64,000 nt of DNA, from contig NC_056000.1 in NCBI RefSeq assembly GCF_018446385.1, positions 36,865,511 through 36,929,510 on the forward strand. The letters run 5' to 3'. The position numbers and the translations under genes are program-made. Every line of letters begins with the position of its first letter. Position 1 is the stretch's first letter. Below are positions 11,467 through 23,200 of this stretch, one piece after another. The stretch comes from Zingiber officinale (Eukaryota > Streptophyta > Magnoliopsida > Zingiberales > Zingiberaceae). The notes beneath the pieces were generated by a model. The model was not told the origin of the DNA, did no database searches, and saw only the letters and a program-made list of their open reading frames with translations.

Positions 11467-14400
11467 ATGCACGACTTCTGCTTCACGATACCCTACGGGC
11501 TCCTGGTCCTCGTCGGCGGAGTCATCGGCTATGTGCGGCGGGGGAGTACGGCGTCGCTGGCCGGAGGAGCGGGCTCCGGACTCGTCCTTCTCATCGCCGG
11601 ATTCATCAGCCTCAAGGCGTTCGAGAAGCGGCAGAACTCGTACTTCGCCTTGGGCCTCGAGACTGGTAGGAAGTTCTCTTGGGTCAGCAGACCTAGATTT
11701 GCTGAAAATCTTGCAAATTTGTGCCTTCATGGGTGCCATTCTCAATGATCTGACTGTTTCTGTAATAAAATTGGATCTAGCTGCCACTTTTCAATGTGAT
11801 AAATATTTTGCAGTTCTTAGGGCATCTCCAATGGTTAGAACTTTAAATGAGTTTTTTTCAAGATCCCAATATGCCACATCAACAATATGAAAGCTCATTG
11901 AAATATCTTTAATGGTTAAAGCTCTAAATGAGCTTTCTTATGATCCATGTCATAGCATGAGTTGCATGGGTTCATGCATATTACATCAAATTTAACACAA
12001 AAGAGCAGGTTTGTGTTTTCACTACTACTCTTAAATTACAAACCTCAAACCTCACCTCTATAATGATTCTAAGACTTTTTATTTAGCTTTTTTAATTTTA
12101 CAAACCTCTCATAAACCTTGCATTGAAGATGCCCTTATTGTGATTTCTTTCTGGAAAGGGGGAAATGCCGGCGTTGATCATGGTGCATTTGTTTTCTACT
12201 AATTGGAGCACATGAGCCTTGAGTTCACCCTAATAATTATTAGTCCTTCACGTTTCTTCAGCTAAATTTGCAGTATTAATATCTGGTTTTTGAATGTATA
12301 ATGTGAAAATGACAGTACTACTTATTCTTCATCCATCCATGGGATTATCGTCATATCTTAAATAGAATTGCATACGGAATACAGATTATTAGACTAAGTC
12401 ACTCAAACAATTATAGAAGGGGATAGGATGGAATTACTGAATCAGGGTACAGAACCAAGAACGAAAATAATGAAAATAGTACCAAGGAATAAACCTTTCT
12501 TCCTAACACAAGTTTTGGTTAGCCAAAAGACCAGTATCATAGTGGGGCAAAGAAACAAAAGGAAAGGTGGTTTATGCTATTGCTTCTTATGATAAGTGGG
12601 GTTGTATTAACCTGTTTGAACCTTGCAAACTTGTTGCCATAATGCTCACATGATACATAGCCATTAGGATGGATTTTCCATCACCAACTTGGTTGTTGCA
12701 TAAAGTGATAAGCAGGTAAGAGAAACAATTACTACTATGTTACTCATTTTATGATATGTCTTGTTTTATGGATATGTGCTTTACCATTGAAATTCTTATG
12801 AATAAAAAGAAGCTTTCTTACAGTTAGTTTTTACCTTTTGGGGAATTATTGTAAACCCATAAACAACACACGTCACCATAAGTAGCTGGGTCCTGGGTGC
12901 TGAACTTGGTGATAACACATTCAAAGGCAATCAAGTAGCTTATTGAGTCAATTTCAACTTTAGTTTTAGGCTTCAATTTTAAATGGTCTTAGTGTAAAAT
13001 GCAAAGAACCAACACTTTTGTACCTTGTTCGCATGATTGGTTTGTTTCCACGAATTAACTCATGGACAAGATGTTATGAGCTCAAACATTTCAGTTTGAC
13101 GAAATTATTGTACAAGTTCGTGCACACACTTAGCTATTATCTAATGAGTATACTCATAATATATAAGCTCATCAAAAATTTCATTCAGAAGCTTGCAAAG
13201 AGTGTCACTGGAAAACTCATTTGATTGTTTGATAAGATTCTCATAGATTTGTGATACATAATCAACCGTACTAGTTTGTTAGAGTAGTGAAATTATGGAT
13301 TCCAATGTCTATTGCACACTTGAATCAACCATAAGATTTAGTTAAATTCTACAATGGAGTTTGAGTTCAGAATAGGTTCCAAGGACTAGCTTGTATAGCA
13401 TATAAAAGCTCATAGCTTGAGTTGATCATAAATAGGGCAGTACTTGTTGACTTGTTGTTTTGTTGTAAGTTACTTACACTGATACTTGTTGACTACTTTA
13501 CTGTTTTCTTAAATTACGACCTTGTACTAAATTTTCTTCTCCACAACTGTTTTAGTAACACAATCTGTTAACTTGTCTCTTCACAGTTTGCTCCCTTACC
13601 CTCACATATGTCATGGGAACAAGATACTTAGAGACTTCCAAGATAATGCCTGCTGGATTAGTTGCTGCTCTTAGGTATGCCTTTTGCTCTCTCTTCGCTT
13701 TGTGTGACTAAGCCACATTGCCAAGTTTCTATTCCACGCAAGAACTTCTGTTTGTTTTGGTTGATGCCATTGTGTTTTAGGCCCTTGAGCCTGCATAGCA
13801 GAGTCATGCTTGCTTCACGCATTTTGTAATATTTATCTAATTAAGCAACCTTTATATTTTCATAATTCTAGGGAAATATCCACGGTGATAATATTGCCAC
13901 ATACTATTAATGAACTATTTAGTTTTGGTGCTGCATACTTTCCTGATAATTTAGAAAGGAAACAGTGAGTGAAAATTCAGAGTGGGAGAAAATGTACACA
14001 TTAGGTCAAGCAGGAATTACTAAAAATTGGTACATGTTGGTTTTAAGAGTTTATTACAAAGTCAATTTTTGAGAGTTAAGAATAACCAAGAGCATTCTAT
14101 TAAGCTAACCTAATAGATACTAAGTTGAAGTCTCCAATGGATTCCCAGTAAATAAATTTTCTTGTGAAAAGATCAGATCCATTGTTGGTATTCTTGATGT
14201 CCGTCATCGACAAACTGGTGAATATTAACTAGCAGTTCATGTTTGTGAGATGAAAGAAAGCATTAACCAAGATCATTCATAGTTGATGTTAGAATTATGA
14301 AACCAATATGGCAGAAAGCCCATTATTTCTCTTAATATAATTGACGGATTGTGCTCGCTCTTTTATCCTTCTACTGAAAATTGAAGAGTTTCAACAAACA

Positions 14401-14524
14401 TAAATGATTACTGAAAACTCATGAATTACTTATCATGTGATCTCTATGCAGTGCATTGATGTCTCTGTTTTATCTGTACAAGATGGCAACTGGAGCAAAT
14501 CATATTCCACCCAAAGCTGAATGA
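11467..14524 (+). CDS. Tmemb_14/UPF0136 membrane protein, FAX5/6/7-like
   Basis: Three exons, 11467-11665, 13587-13674 and 14452-14524, give 119 aa with matching phases. The protein starts MHDFCFTIPYGLLVLVGGVIG, keeps the family core SLAGGAGSGLVLLIAGFISL and ends IPPKAE. Four hydrophobic stretches lie near residues 8-24, 31-50, 62-76 and 88-107. The family includes the plant FATTY ACID EXPORT proteins and vertebrate TMEM14. The short form with no plastid transit peptide matches FAX5-7, which are thought to act in membranes of the secretory system rather than the plastid envelope. Fatty-acid transport is inferred from the family; only the membrane topology is visible. Intron 1 (1.9 kb) contains a MITE. 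Confidence 0.88.
11820..12134. mobile_element. Tourist-like MITE (PIF/Harbinger) in FAX intron 1
   Basis: 315 bases with terminal inverted repeats GGGCATCTCCAATG and CATTGAAGATGCCC, flanked on both sides by TTA (11,817-11,819 and 12,135-12,137). A TTA duplication is the PIF/Harbinger signature. It has no coding capacity. Confidence 0.85.
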
Positions 14525-15722
14525 ACATGACCATAAAAATCCAGAAAGCATTTAGCAGGTTCACATTGATCATAATCTGACATTATTTATGCAGGTGCTG
14601 TTATATTCCAAACACTATGAGCTATGTTTTGTTTTGGCAAACTGTATGTGTTATCTTGTTTGGCGGAACTTGCTCAATTTGTGACGACATTTTCACAAAG
14701 GATCTCAACCAAAGGAGATGTGTTGCTTTGTATCACTACTTAATAGATCTCAACCAAAGGATCTAGAGGTGATGGCTTAGGCATGATTTATGTTAGCCCA
14801 TGCTCGGTTGTGCTCACGAGCCTTGTGTTCGACTAGGTTAGGGTTGGACTATGTCTAGCATAACCTAGGCCGTTTCAGATCATTAGTGTCTGATACACTT
14901 GAATGACGGGAACTTTTTATTAAAAGTAAAGGTCTAAAGGTGAGTGAATTATATCCCAAGAACTTTCGATTAAAGATAGATGTTCGATGGAGAATTGTGC
15001 TTACATCCTACATGGTGGAATGAAAACGAAGAGAATAATCTTAGGTTATGTTTACTTCATGGGATGGAAATAAGCGGGGAAATACGCAAATAAGCAAAGA
15101 GAAGGTGAGAGGAAGAAATGTAGTTTACTTGAGATGGTTAAAAAGGGGGAAATGGAAGAGAGGAGATCTTATTAGCCTAATCAACCTTTGATATGGCAAA
15201 AAGACGATTCGTTCGCTCCAATCTCCTTGTCAATTTGTCCCTAGACTAACACAATGATCAATGCATGAGAGAAGATATGCTCAGACATGTTTAATTTCGA
15301 TCTCATGATTTAATGTGATAATATCGTATATCTTAATCATCGTTTCGATCTCATGATTTAATGTGATAATATCATATATCTTAATCATCGCACCGTCTTG
15401 AGGATTATCCTAATTAACCTTTGGGGTTGCATAGAAGGGTGATGTTATATCTCTTGGCTTCAAGGTTGTCAATGATTCCCATTTTGTCCATAGGTTTTCT
15501 TGGGACCTTTGTAGCATGAAGTGGCCCCCAACCTAACATGGAAAGACAAATTGTTGAGCTCCATAGGGTAAATATCATTTACCGTTGGTATCCTCTTTTT
15601 AATAAATGTGAAGATAGTTTTGTTGGAAAATGTAAATGAAAAAGTGATGAATGATGAGACTTAATTGTAGATGAGTTTTTAATTTTACATTGAGAATTTT
15701 GTAGTTACGAGATTGGTTTATT
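14525..15722. other. 3' flank of the FAX-like gene and spacer
   Basis: It starts with the FAX 3' untranslated region. The rest shows no gene. It contains a 48-base tandem duplication, listed separately. Confidence 0.6.
15295..15390. repeat. 48-base unit in two tandem copies
   Basis: Copies 15,295-15,342 and 15,343-15,390 start TTTCGATCTCATGATTTAAT and differ at one position. No function is evident. Confidence 0.92.
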
Positions 15723-15764
15723 CATGACGAAGCGGCTCCGTGGTTACGGAGTCGCTTCTTCATG
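15723..15764. repeat. Strong hairpin near the left end of the Harbinger element
   Basis: Arms GAAGCGGCTCCGT and ACGGAGTCGCTTC pair over 13 bases with one G-T, around a GGTT loop. After one mismatch, CATGA and TCATG extend the stem. A second perfect 12-base inverted repeat (CCGTTGAACAAC / GTTGTTCAACGG) follows at 15,849-15,885. Confidence 0.85.
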
Positions 15765-17609
15765 TTTTTAAATTTTTTATATTTTTTTTAAATAATTGTA
15801 AAAAATAAAAAACAATAGCCAGAATTTTAATAATCTTTGTGTGCTATGCCGTTGAACAACGGCTATTTTAGTAGTTGTTCAACGGTTAAATTTATTTTTT
15901 TAATTTAATTTTTTTATATAAATACTGATTTCATATTTTTTTATTCATCTCCTTGTTATCTTTACTTTTGATTTATTTCCTCAACTCTCTATATTTTTCA
16001 ACCACAAAATATCTTGATTTATTTCAAATGACTTAAAATCCAGATCGATGAATTGATCTATGCTCCATGAATTTTGGAGAAATGAATTGGCGGAAGATGC
16101 GGAGGATATAGATGAACGAAGAATGCTCCAACTATATGAGCAGCGACAAACGATACGTCAAAGAGCTCAAAGTTCTTCCGGTGGAACATAGAGGAGAAGA
16201 TATTTGAATCGAGATCGTGAAGTTGGATATGCTCGTCTTTTCAATGATTACTTTTCTGATGATCTAGTATATCCTGATGACATATTTCGACGTCGATTTC
16301 GAATGAAAAAGAGTTATTCTTTCGTATAGTTGATGTCGTGAAAAATCATTCTGAATATTTTCAATGGAAGGTCGATGCAGCGGGGAAAAAATGTTTGTCA
16401 CCACTTCAGAAATGCACAGCGGCTATTCGTCAATTGACATATGGAGTCCTTGCTGATCATTATGATGAGTATCTACGGATTACTGAAACAACTATCATCC
16501 AATGTTTATTCAACTTTTGTCGATGTGTAATTGAAATGTTCGGGCCCAATATTTAAGAAGACCTAATGCTGCTGAAATTCAACACTTGCTTGAAATGCAT
16601 GAACAGAGACATGGTTTCCTTGGCATGTTGGACAGTCTTGATTGTATGCATTGGCAATAGAAAAATTGCCTCGTCGCTTAGAAAGGCCAGTTTACTCGAG
16701 GAGATCATGGCGTCCCAACAATTGTGCTCGAAGTCGTTGCATCTTCGGACTTGTGGATATGACATGCCTTTTTTGGGATTGCAGGGTCACGTAATGATAT
16801 CAATGTGTTTAACAAATCGCCGTTATTCAACGACGTCTTACAAGGGAATGCACCCAAGGTTAATTTTACGATTAATAATACACAATATACAAAAGGATAT
16901 TATCTGACCGATGGGATCTATCCAGAATGAACTACTTTCGTCAAGAGCTTTTCATGCCCCCAGAATCCCAAGAGAAAAATATTTAAGGAATGACAGGAGG
17001 CCGCGAGAAAGGATATCGAGAAGGCATTTGGGGTGCTCCAATCACGATGGGCAATGATAAAAGGTCCAGGACGATTTTGGTACAAGGATAATTTGAAGGA
17101 CATCATGTATATCTGTATTATTTTACACAACATGATTATTGAGAATGAGGGAGATGCAGTAGTCAATTGGTCGGACGATGAAGGAGATTCTCAATCACAA
17201 ATATTTCAAGGCTCCACTCAAAAATTCCAAACATACATCCGCAGAAATTACGAGCTACGTGATAATCAACTATATCATCAACTTCGAGTTAACTTAGTTG
17301 AGTATATCTAGATACACTATAATTGTAATAAGTGAAAAAATAATTTATTAATTGTGATATATGTATTGTGATATTTATAAATTTTTTTAATTATAAAAGT
17401 TATTTTATGTTAGTAATTTTTGAATTTAAATTTGATTAAAATTTAATTATATAAAATATAAATATGTAGAAGAGATAATGAAATATATATAATGAAAAGT
17501 ATGAGATCGAGAGAGTTGTTGAAAGATTTTTTTTATGATGAAAAGAGATATAAAATTTTTAACTTTTAATGTGACGCATGATAATAAAGAAGCTTACAAT
17601 GTATTCTAA
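15723..17609 (+). mobile_element. Decayed PIF/Harbinger DNA transposon
   Basis: Fragments of a PIF/Harbinger DDE transposase run from about 16,080 to 17,310. Landmarks are GFLGMLDSLDCMHW near 16,615 (first Asp), GSRNDINVFNKSPLF near 16,785 (second Asp), YYLTDGIYPE near 16,900, DIEKAFGVLQSRWAMI near 17,010 (Glu) and DIMYICIILHNMIIENE near 17,100. The three acidic residues are still visible. Frameshifts and in-frame stops (one just after the CMHWQ motif) split the frame, so it is not expected to be active. An upstream stretch rich in short acidic codons near 16,030-16,200 may be the N-terminal region. Terminal inverted repeats were not resolved; the limits given are approximate. Confidence 0.75.
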
Positions 17610-18382
17610 CCCCTGTGAATTCCTTAATACTTGAAATTGTAACTACGAGGAGAGATTTGGCTTGCACGTGGGCATGTAAGATTTGTCGAGGGTTTGGACA
17701 TTGAATTAGGTGATTTGTATGCAAGCATTAAATAAATTTTAAATTCAGAATATTCCCGGTAACTCTGGCAACATCTGAAAAGAAAAGATTTTTTAATAAT
17801 TTTTTTATTTTATGTTTACTTCGATCTAATTTTTATCCGTTATATTTCTTCTTAAAATAATTGTCTCGATTTAATACTTTAGTCATATCCTTGTAATAGT
17901 CTACGATACTTCCCTTGGTCCATTTCTAATAACACAAATTTCTTAATTTTATTATTTAAATAATTTCAAGATGATTCCCTTCTCAAAGGATATTCCAAGC
18001 ATCTCATTTTTTTATTAAAAAAAATCTCCCTTTAATCAACAATTAAGAAGTGAGACTTTATCTTTTTTGTTTTTTTTTGCCTCTTAATTTTTGTTTACTT
18101 CTATTTATTTATTTATTTTTAATGTATAAATAACTATTTTGTGTTTATATTTAATTTAGGAGAAAATTCATTTTCCATAGTTAACTATTTAAAAATTTAA
18201 AATAACCAAAATTATTATTATTTATTTCTGATAAGTTTTAAACAAATTCATTATAATGGTTAAAAAAAATTAAAAAATAAATAAATAACAATGGATCATG
18301 TTAGCTAATAGTACTCCGCGGGCACATAGTCCGTATGATATAAACGCTCTTCTTCTCCATTGTTGGCCATCGTTTTTCTCCA
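17610..18382. other. AT-rich spacer upstream of the hydrolase-like gene
   Basis: No gene was recognised. It presumably holds the promoter of the gene starting at 18,383. Confidence 0.5.
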
Positions 18383-20235
18383 ATGCCGTATGGTTACATG
18401 AAGCCATCGATTGTTCTCAGGCTCTTCACTTGGCCGCTCCTCTGCCTTCTGCTCCTCGTCGCCTCCAGTCGCTTCTTCTCGCACTCTAATGCTCCAGGCC
18501 GGGGCGATGCGCCCACATGGAAAGCCCCCTTTCGCCCCGCGGATTTGATCCCCGTCCTACCGCGTAAGGCGGCGTGGCCGCTCCTCCGATCGCTAAGGAG
18601 CGCCGCAGACCTCCTTCCGGCGTTTGTAGGCGCCGCATCCGATGACAAGGGTGCTCTCGAGTGGAAAGGCGCCTGCTTTTACAATAACACGGCGTGGATG
18701 GAGTTCCACAACAAGAGTGGGTCCCGATTCGGGGGCGGGACTCTCCATATCGAGGTTTATGTTGAAGAAATTCCTTTTCATAATCGATTTTTACCATTGG
18801 GGTTCAGCTAGTTAGGGATTAGGATTAGGGTTTAGGGTTTTGATTAGGTGGAATTTGTCGTATTCTTCGGCAAGATGGATAAATTATGGATCGGTAAATG
18901 GACGTTGAATTTTTGTTCGGAAGCAAAGATGATTATTGTTAGTGGGAAACGGATTATCTTCTTAGTTTGTGCTTAGTGCTGTTGTGGTGAAAAATGTGTT
19001 CTTGGTAGTTGGAATTAGCTGGTCATTCCCCCCCAAAGTAGGACTTCAATGAACTGGAATCTAGGAATGTTGAGCTCAGGTTTTGATGTTAGAGTCTTGC
19101 GTATTGAATTCAAATAAAATGAAAGGAACATGTGGATCTTTTTAATTTCTGAGATAGTAAGATTCTACATTCTAATTTCCAAGTAATCTTCTAGTTAAGC
19201 TTGATGGGGTAATTTTGTGCCTTGTTCAATAGTAGGATCATTTTTTTTTAAATTCTTTTAATGTTTGTCTTTCTTTCTTATGGCAGTTAGTTAAGTGTGA
19301 AGTGTGAAATTAACTCTAGACATTTCAACTGCTTGATGTGATTGAGCCTTTTGAAGAATATTCATTTGTTCCTCTATTTTTCATAATGAAACAATGGAAA
19401 ATTTCTCACTTTATTCAGAACTTTTCATGAAGTATTTTCTCTTAGTTCCTAGTAGTTGCTTTATGTAGATTCATTTTTCTTATCAAATTGTTACTTGGAA
19501 TAAATTGGTGCTGCTCAAAATTGTACCTAATCCAGGAGTAGTTGATCAAGGTTGTTAAGTGTTGTGCTTTGTGTATTCCTTGCATGTTTGTATATGTTGC
19601 GATTAAAAATTCTGTGTCCATTATGTTTCCATTTTTAAGGTATATGCAGTTGTTATAAAATGGAAACTGAGTATGCATATTACTTTTCAAGTTGTAAGTG
19701 CAATTTGGAGCATAATATACTGGGTAAGGATCATTAGTGGTTTGGAAGCAAATGTGATTGTGGATAACACTTTGAGTATGTGGTTAATTAGTATTGCGAC
19801 ATTGGTTCTGCTCTTTTGGCTAGGCCTAGCCATCATGCTTAGATAATTTGTCAATATGTTTTAAGTTAGGAGCTTGCATTTGATAATTTGTATAGAGTGT
19901 GTAGCATTGATCATGAGATTTGAAGATTGATCTAAACAAGCTTAAATGATGGAATTTATGGATCTAGTGTGGAGCCATATGGGGCTTCAACCTCATGGAT
20001 GCTCATTAAGCTTGAATATCGACCCAAGGACTGTTGTGTTGATTGAAGCAATCTTGAGTTTGTTATGTGTAGAATGAATATAACAATAAGACTTGCTTTT
20101 AGATAGGAATTATTAACTAGGGTTGTAATCGAATTGAATCGAGCTGAGCCAAACAGTAAGAAACTCGAGCTCGGGCTCAGTTTGTTATCCTTAAGCTCGA
20201 GCTGGGCTCGTAATAAAATTAAATAGCTCGAGCTT

Positions 20236-20273
<38 letters not shown>

Positions 20274-23200
20274 GCCTCTTAATGAACATGTTTGCAAGCT
20301 CAAGAATCAAATACTGTTAAACTTGAGCTCGACTCAATAATGTTTTCGAGCTCAAAATCAAGCTCGAGCTCGCCTTGTTAACTTAATCAAACGATTTTTT
20401 TTTTCCGAACCGAGACTTGAATAGCTCACGAACGGCTTGGCTCGTTTATTAACTAAGGAGTTTCATCCTAGGAGTTTTAGAGCTTAACGATGTTTGAAAG
20501 TTTGTCTCACGGCTTAGGATCCACCCTTTTAGATGGTTGACCAAACTAAAGACAAACCTATATCTACCTTTGAAGGTGTTTTAACTAAAAACTCATGTTT
20601 GGTTGACTAAACATTAGTTTTGGGAAAAGGAATTGACCAATAATATGTTGGTAGACCAACATCATGGTATTTCAAAAACATTAAAGTTCCAATAGTCAAA
20701 GATTATTTTTTGTTTGACCCAATAAAAGTTTTGGTCAACCAAAGCGTATAAATATGATCATTGGAACTTTGTTTAAAAGCTTTTTGGTGGATCTTTTAGC
20801 ACATGAATTCACAAGAAAACCTTCTTAAACATCTTCAATCTTGCTTAAGTGCTAAAAGGAGCACCAAGGAGCTTGAGAATGAAAAAAAAGTCAAAGTCTC
20901 ATCCTTCTTTTTGGAAGTTCTCTTGGTAGCTCTTTGCTCACCTAGGTTTAGGTCTTCGTCTATAAGGTGAGGAAGAGGAATTTACTCGTGTACATATTGT
21001 ATAACCTCTTGAAGGTGTGACTGGCTTTAGTGTAGATTTAGAAGTAATCAGTTTGCATTTTAGCGTTTGCTTGGTTGCTAGCAACTGCAGGAGCTAGTCC
21101 AGTACGAGCTAAGAGTCTTTAGAAATGCATAAGAACTAGTTAGTTTGCTTGTGCAGAGGGCATCTAGCCCAAAGGCTTGTTTGATCTAGGATGGGCTCTA
21201 GATTAAAGATTGACTCAACTAGGGAGACTTTAATTGATGGCGCTTTCAGTGAATGCTTCGTCACTCATTATTGCCAGGACTTCTAGTGACATTTTCTATT
21301 CATTGCAGAGCTTATTTATTGCCTCATTTAAAGAAGTGGATTAATGGATTTCAGTCATTTCAGGATGATGCATTAGACGCATTGTAGGCCGGTGATATAG
21401 GAGTGAGTGAAGTCACCTACATTATATTTCTATCATCACTTTGATTGATCACATACGTGCACATTTGTATTTAAGAATTTTTTTGGTGCCTCATTGTGCA
21501 AGGATTGGAAAAAATGAACACTCTCTATCCCCCCTCCCTCCGGTTATCAAGTAAAGTTGGTCAATGTGATAGTTAACTTATGCGTGTCCACAAAACATAA
21601 TGCCATCCTGTAATATGTAGGAATCCTATTCAGTTTTCCTGCATCCTTTGATTTACATTTTTGACCTACTAAATAACATATCTTTCCTTAAAAATGCAGT
21701 TTGCAGAGAGATTTTAAATCCTTGTTACGATCTATGCTTTGTTTTATTTCCAGAATAGCAATGCCCACAGTTGGACATGCTTGGATCTTTACCTCTTCGC
21801 AACTCCATACCGTGTGACCTGGGATTACTACTTCTTGTCGCGGGAACATACTTTGGATTTTCATGAGTGGGTTGTAGAAGCTGAATATGAATATGTAAGT
21901 CTTCTCGGTCTTTATGCATATCACTTACTGACAATGTTTCTTAATCACACTAAATTGTTTCTTTTTTTAATTTTGCCAATGTAGGTGAAACATAATGGAG
22001 TTTCAATTTTCCTAATGCAATCTGGGATGATTGGAACTCTTTTGGCTCTATATGACATTTTCCCACTGTTTACAAACACTGGATGGGGTGAAAATACAAA
22101 TCTTGCTTTTCTCAGAAAACATATGGGAGCTACATTTGAGGAACGCCCGCAACCATGGATTTCAAGTATCAATACTGATGATATACACTCGGGAGATTTC
22201 TTGGCCATTTCAAAAATTCGTGGACTTTGGGGTGGCTTTGAAACTCTTGAAAAGTGGGTCACTGGATCCTTTGCCGGTCACTCTGCAGTTTTCTTGAGGG
22301 ACTCTGAAGGAAAGCTTTGGGTTGCAGAATCTGGCCACGACAACGAGAAGGTTAGATCTGATGGGTACTTTATACTTCTCTTTGGGTTGCAGAATCTTCA
22401 ATTGCATCATTTGTACATGCTTTATTTTATCTGCATGAATATTCCATATTGGTTAACTATTTTATGGCAAAGATGATTAAATATTGGGAAAAGGAATTAT
22501 ATTGCGATTTCATTTTCTATAACAGATTTTAGTTGTATAATTGATCATGCCTATATTTGAATATGTTCTCCTACGTATGGTTTTCTAACACTTCATGTTC
22601 TAAGAAATTGCTGAAAACCTAATATAATATTTATTATATTGATTATGACAATTTTGAAATCTAATACACAAATTTTAATTTTCAATCCTATCCAAATTGG
22701 ATTTCTATAGGCATAGTTGCTGCATTACATATTCCATTAGTAATTGAAGATTGTTTAGTCCACCATATTCATGCATTTTTGATCCACATAACAGCACTGA
22801 TACTATTCCTATCAATATATTTGTTGCGTCATTCATGTTAATTCATATTCCCAGATATCACATTTCCTGGAATCACATTCATGGGAATGCCATTCCTCAT
22901 TGGAATCTCTCATCAATTTTCCAGATCTTTTTGGTCTATGCTTCATTAGTTTTCATGTATTCAATACAAATGTGTTGGTTCTGCTTGCATTATTTACATG
23001 CTGGAAGAAGTGTTTTTTTTTTTTTTTGACCGGTAATATTTCAGTGACCTTAGATTACAGTCTTGCACATGCATATTCAAGCACAGAGTAGTAGTTCTTG
23101 TGCTATACCTGTTAATCACAGAGTTCACTTCTTATAGGGAGACGATGTGATTGCTATTCTAACATGGGATGAATGGTGGGAATTTGAGCTCACTAAAGAT

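Noticed and set aside
14780-14880. Possible tRNA or SINE with CTCGGTTGTGCTCACGAGC
   Set aside because: Only a weak box B-like word and no fold or duplication.
15030-15140. MITE suggested by TATGTTTACTTCATGGGATGG
   Set aside because: No inverted partner or duplication could be found.
22751-23091. Open frames in an intron of the hydrolase-like gene
   Set aside because: AT-rich intron sequence with no family similarity.
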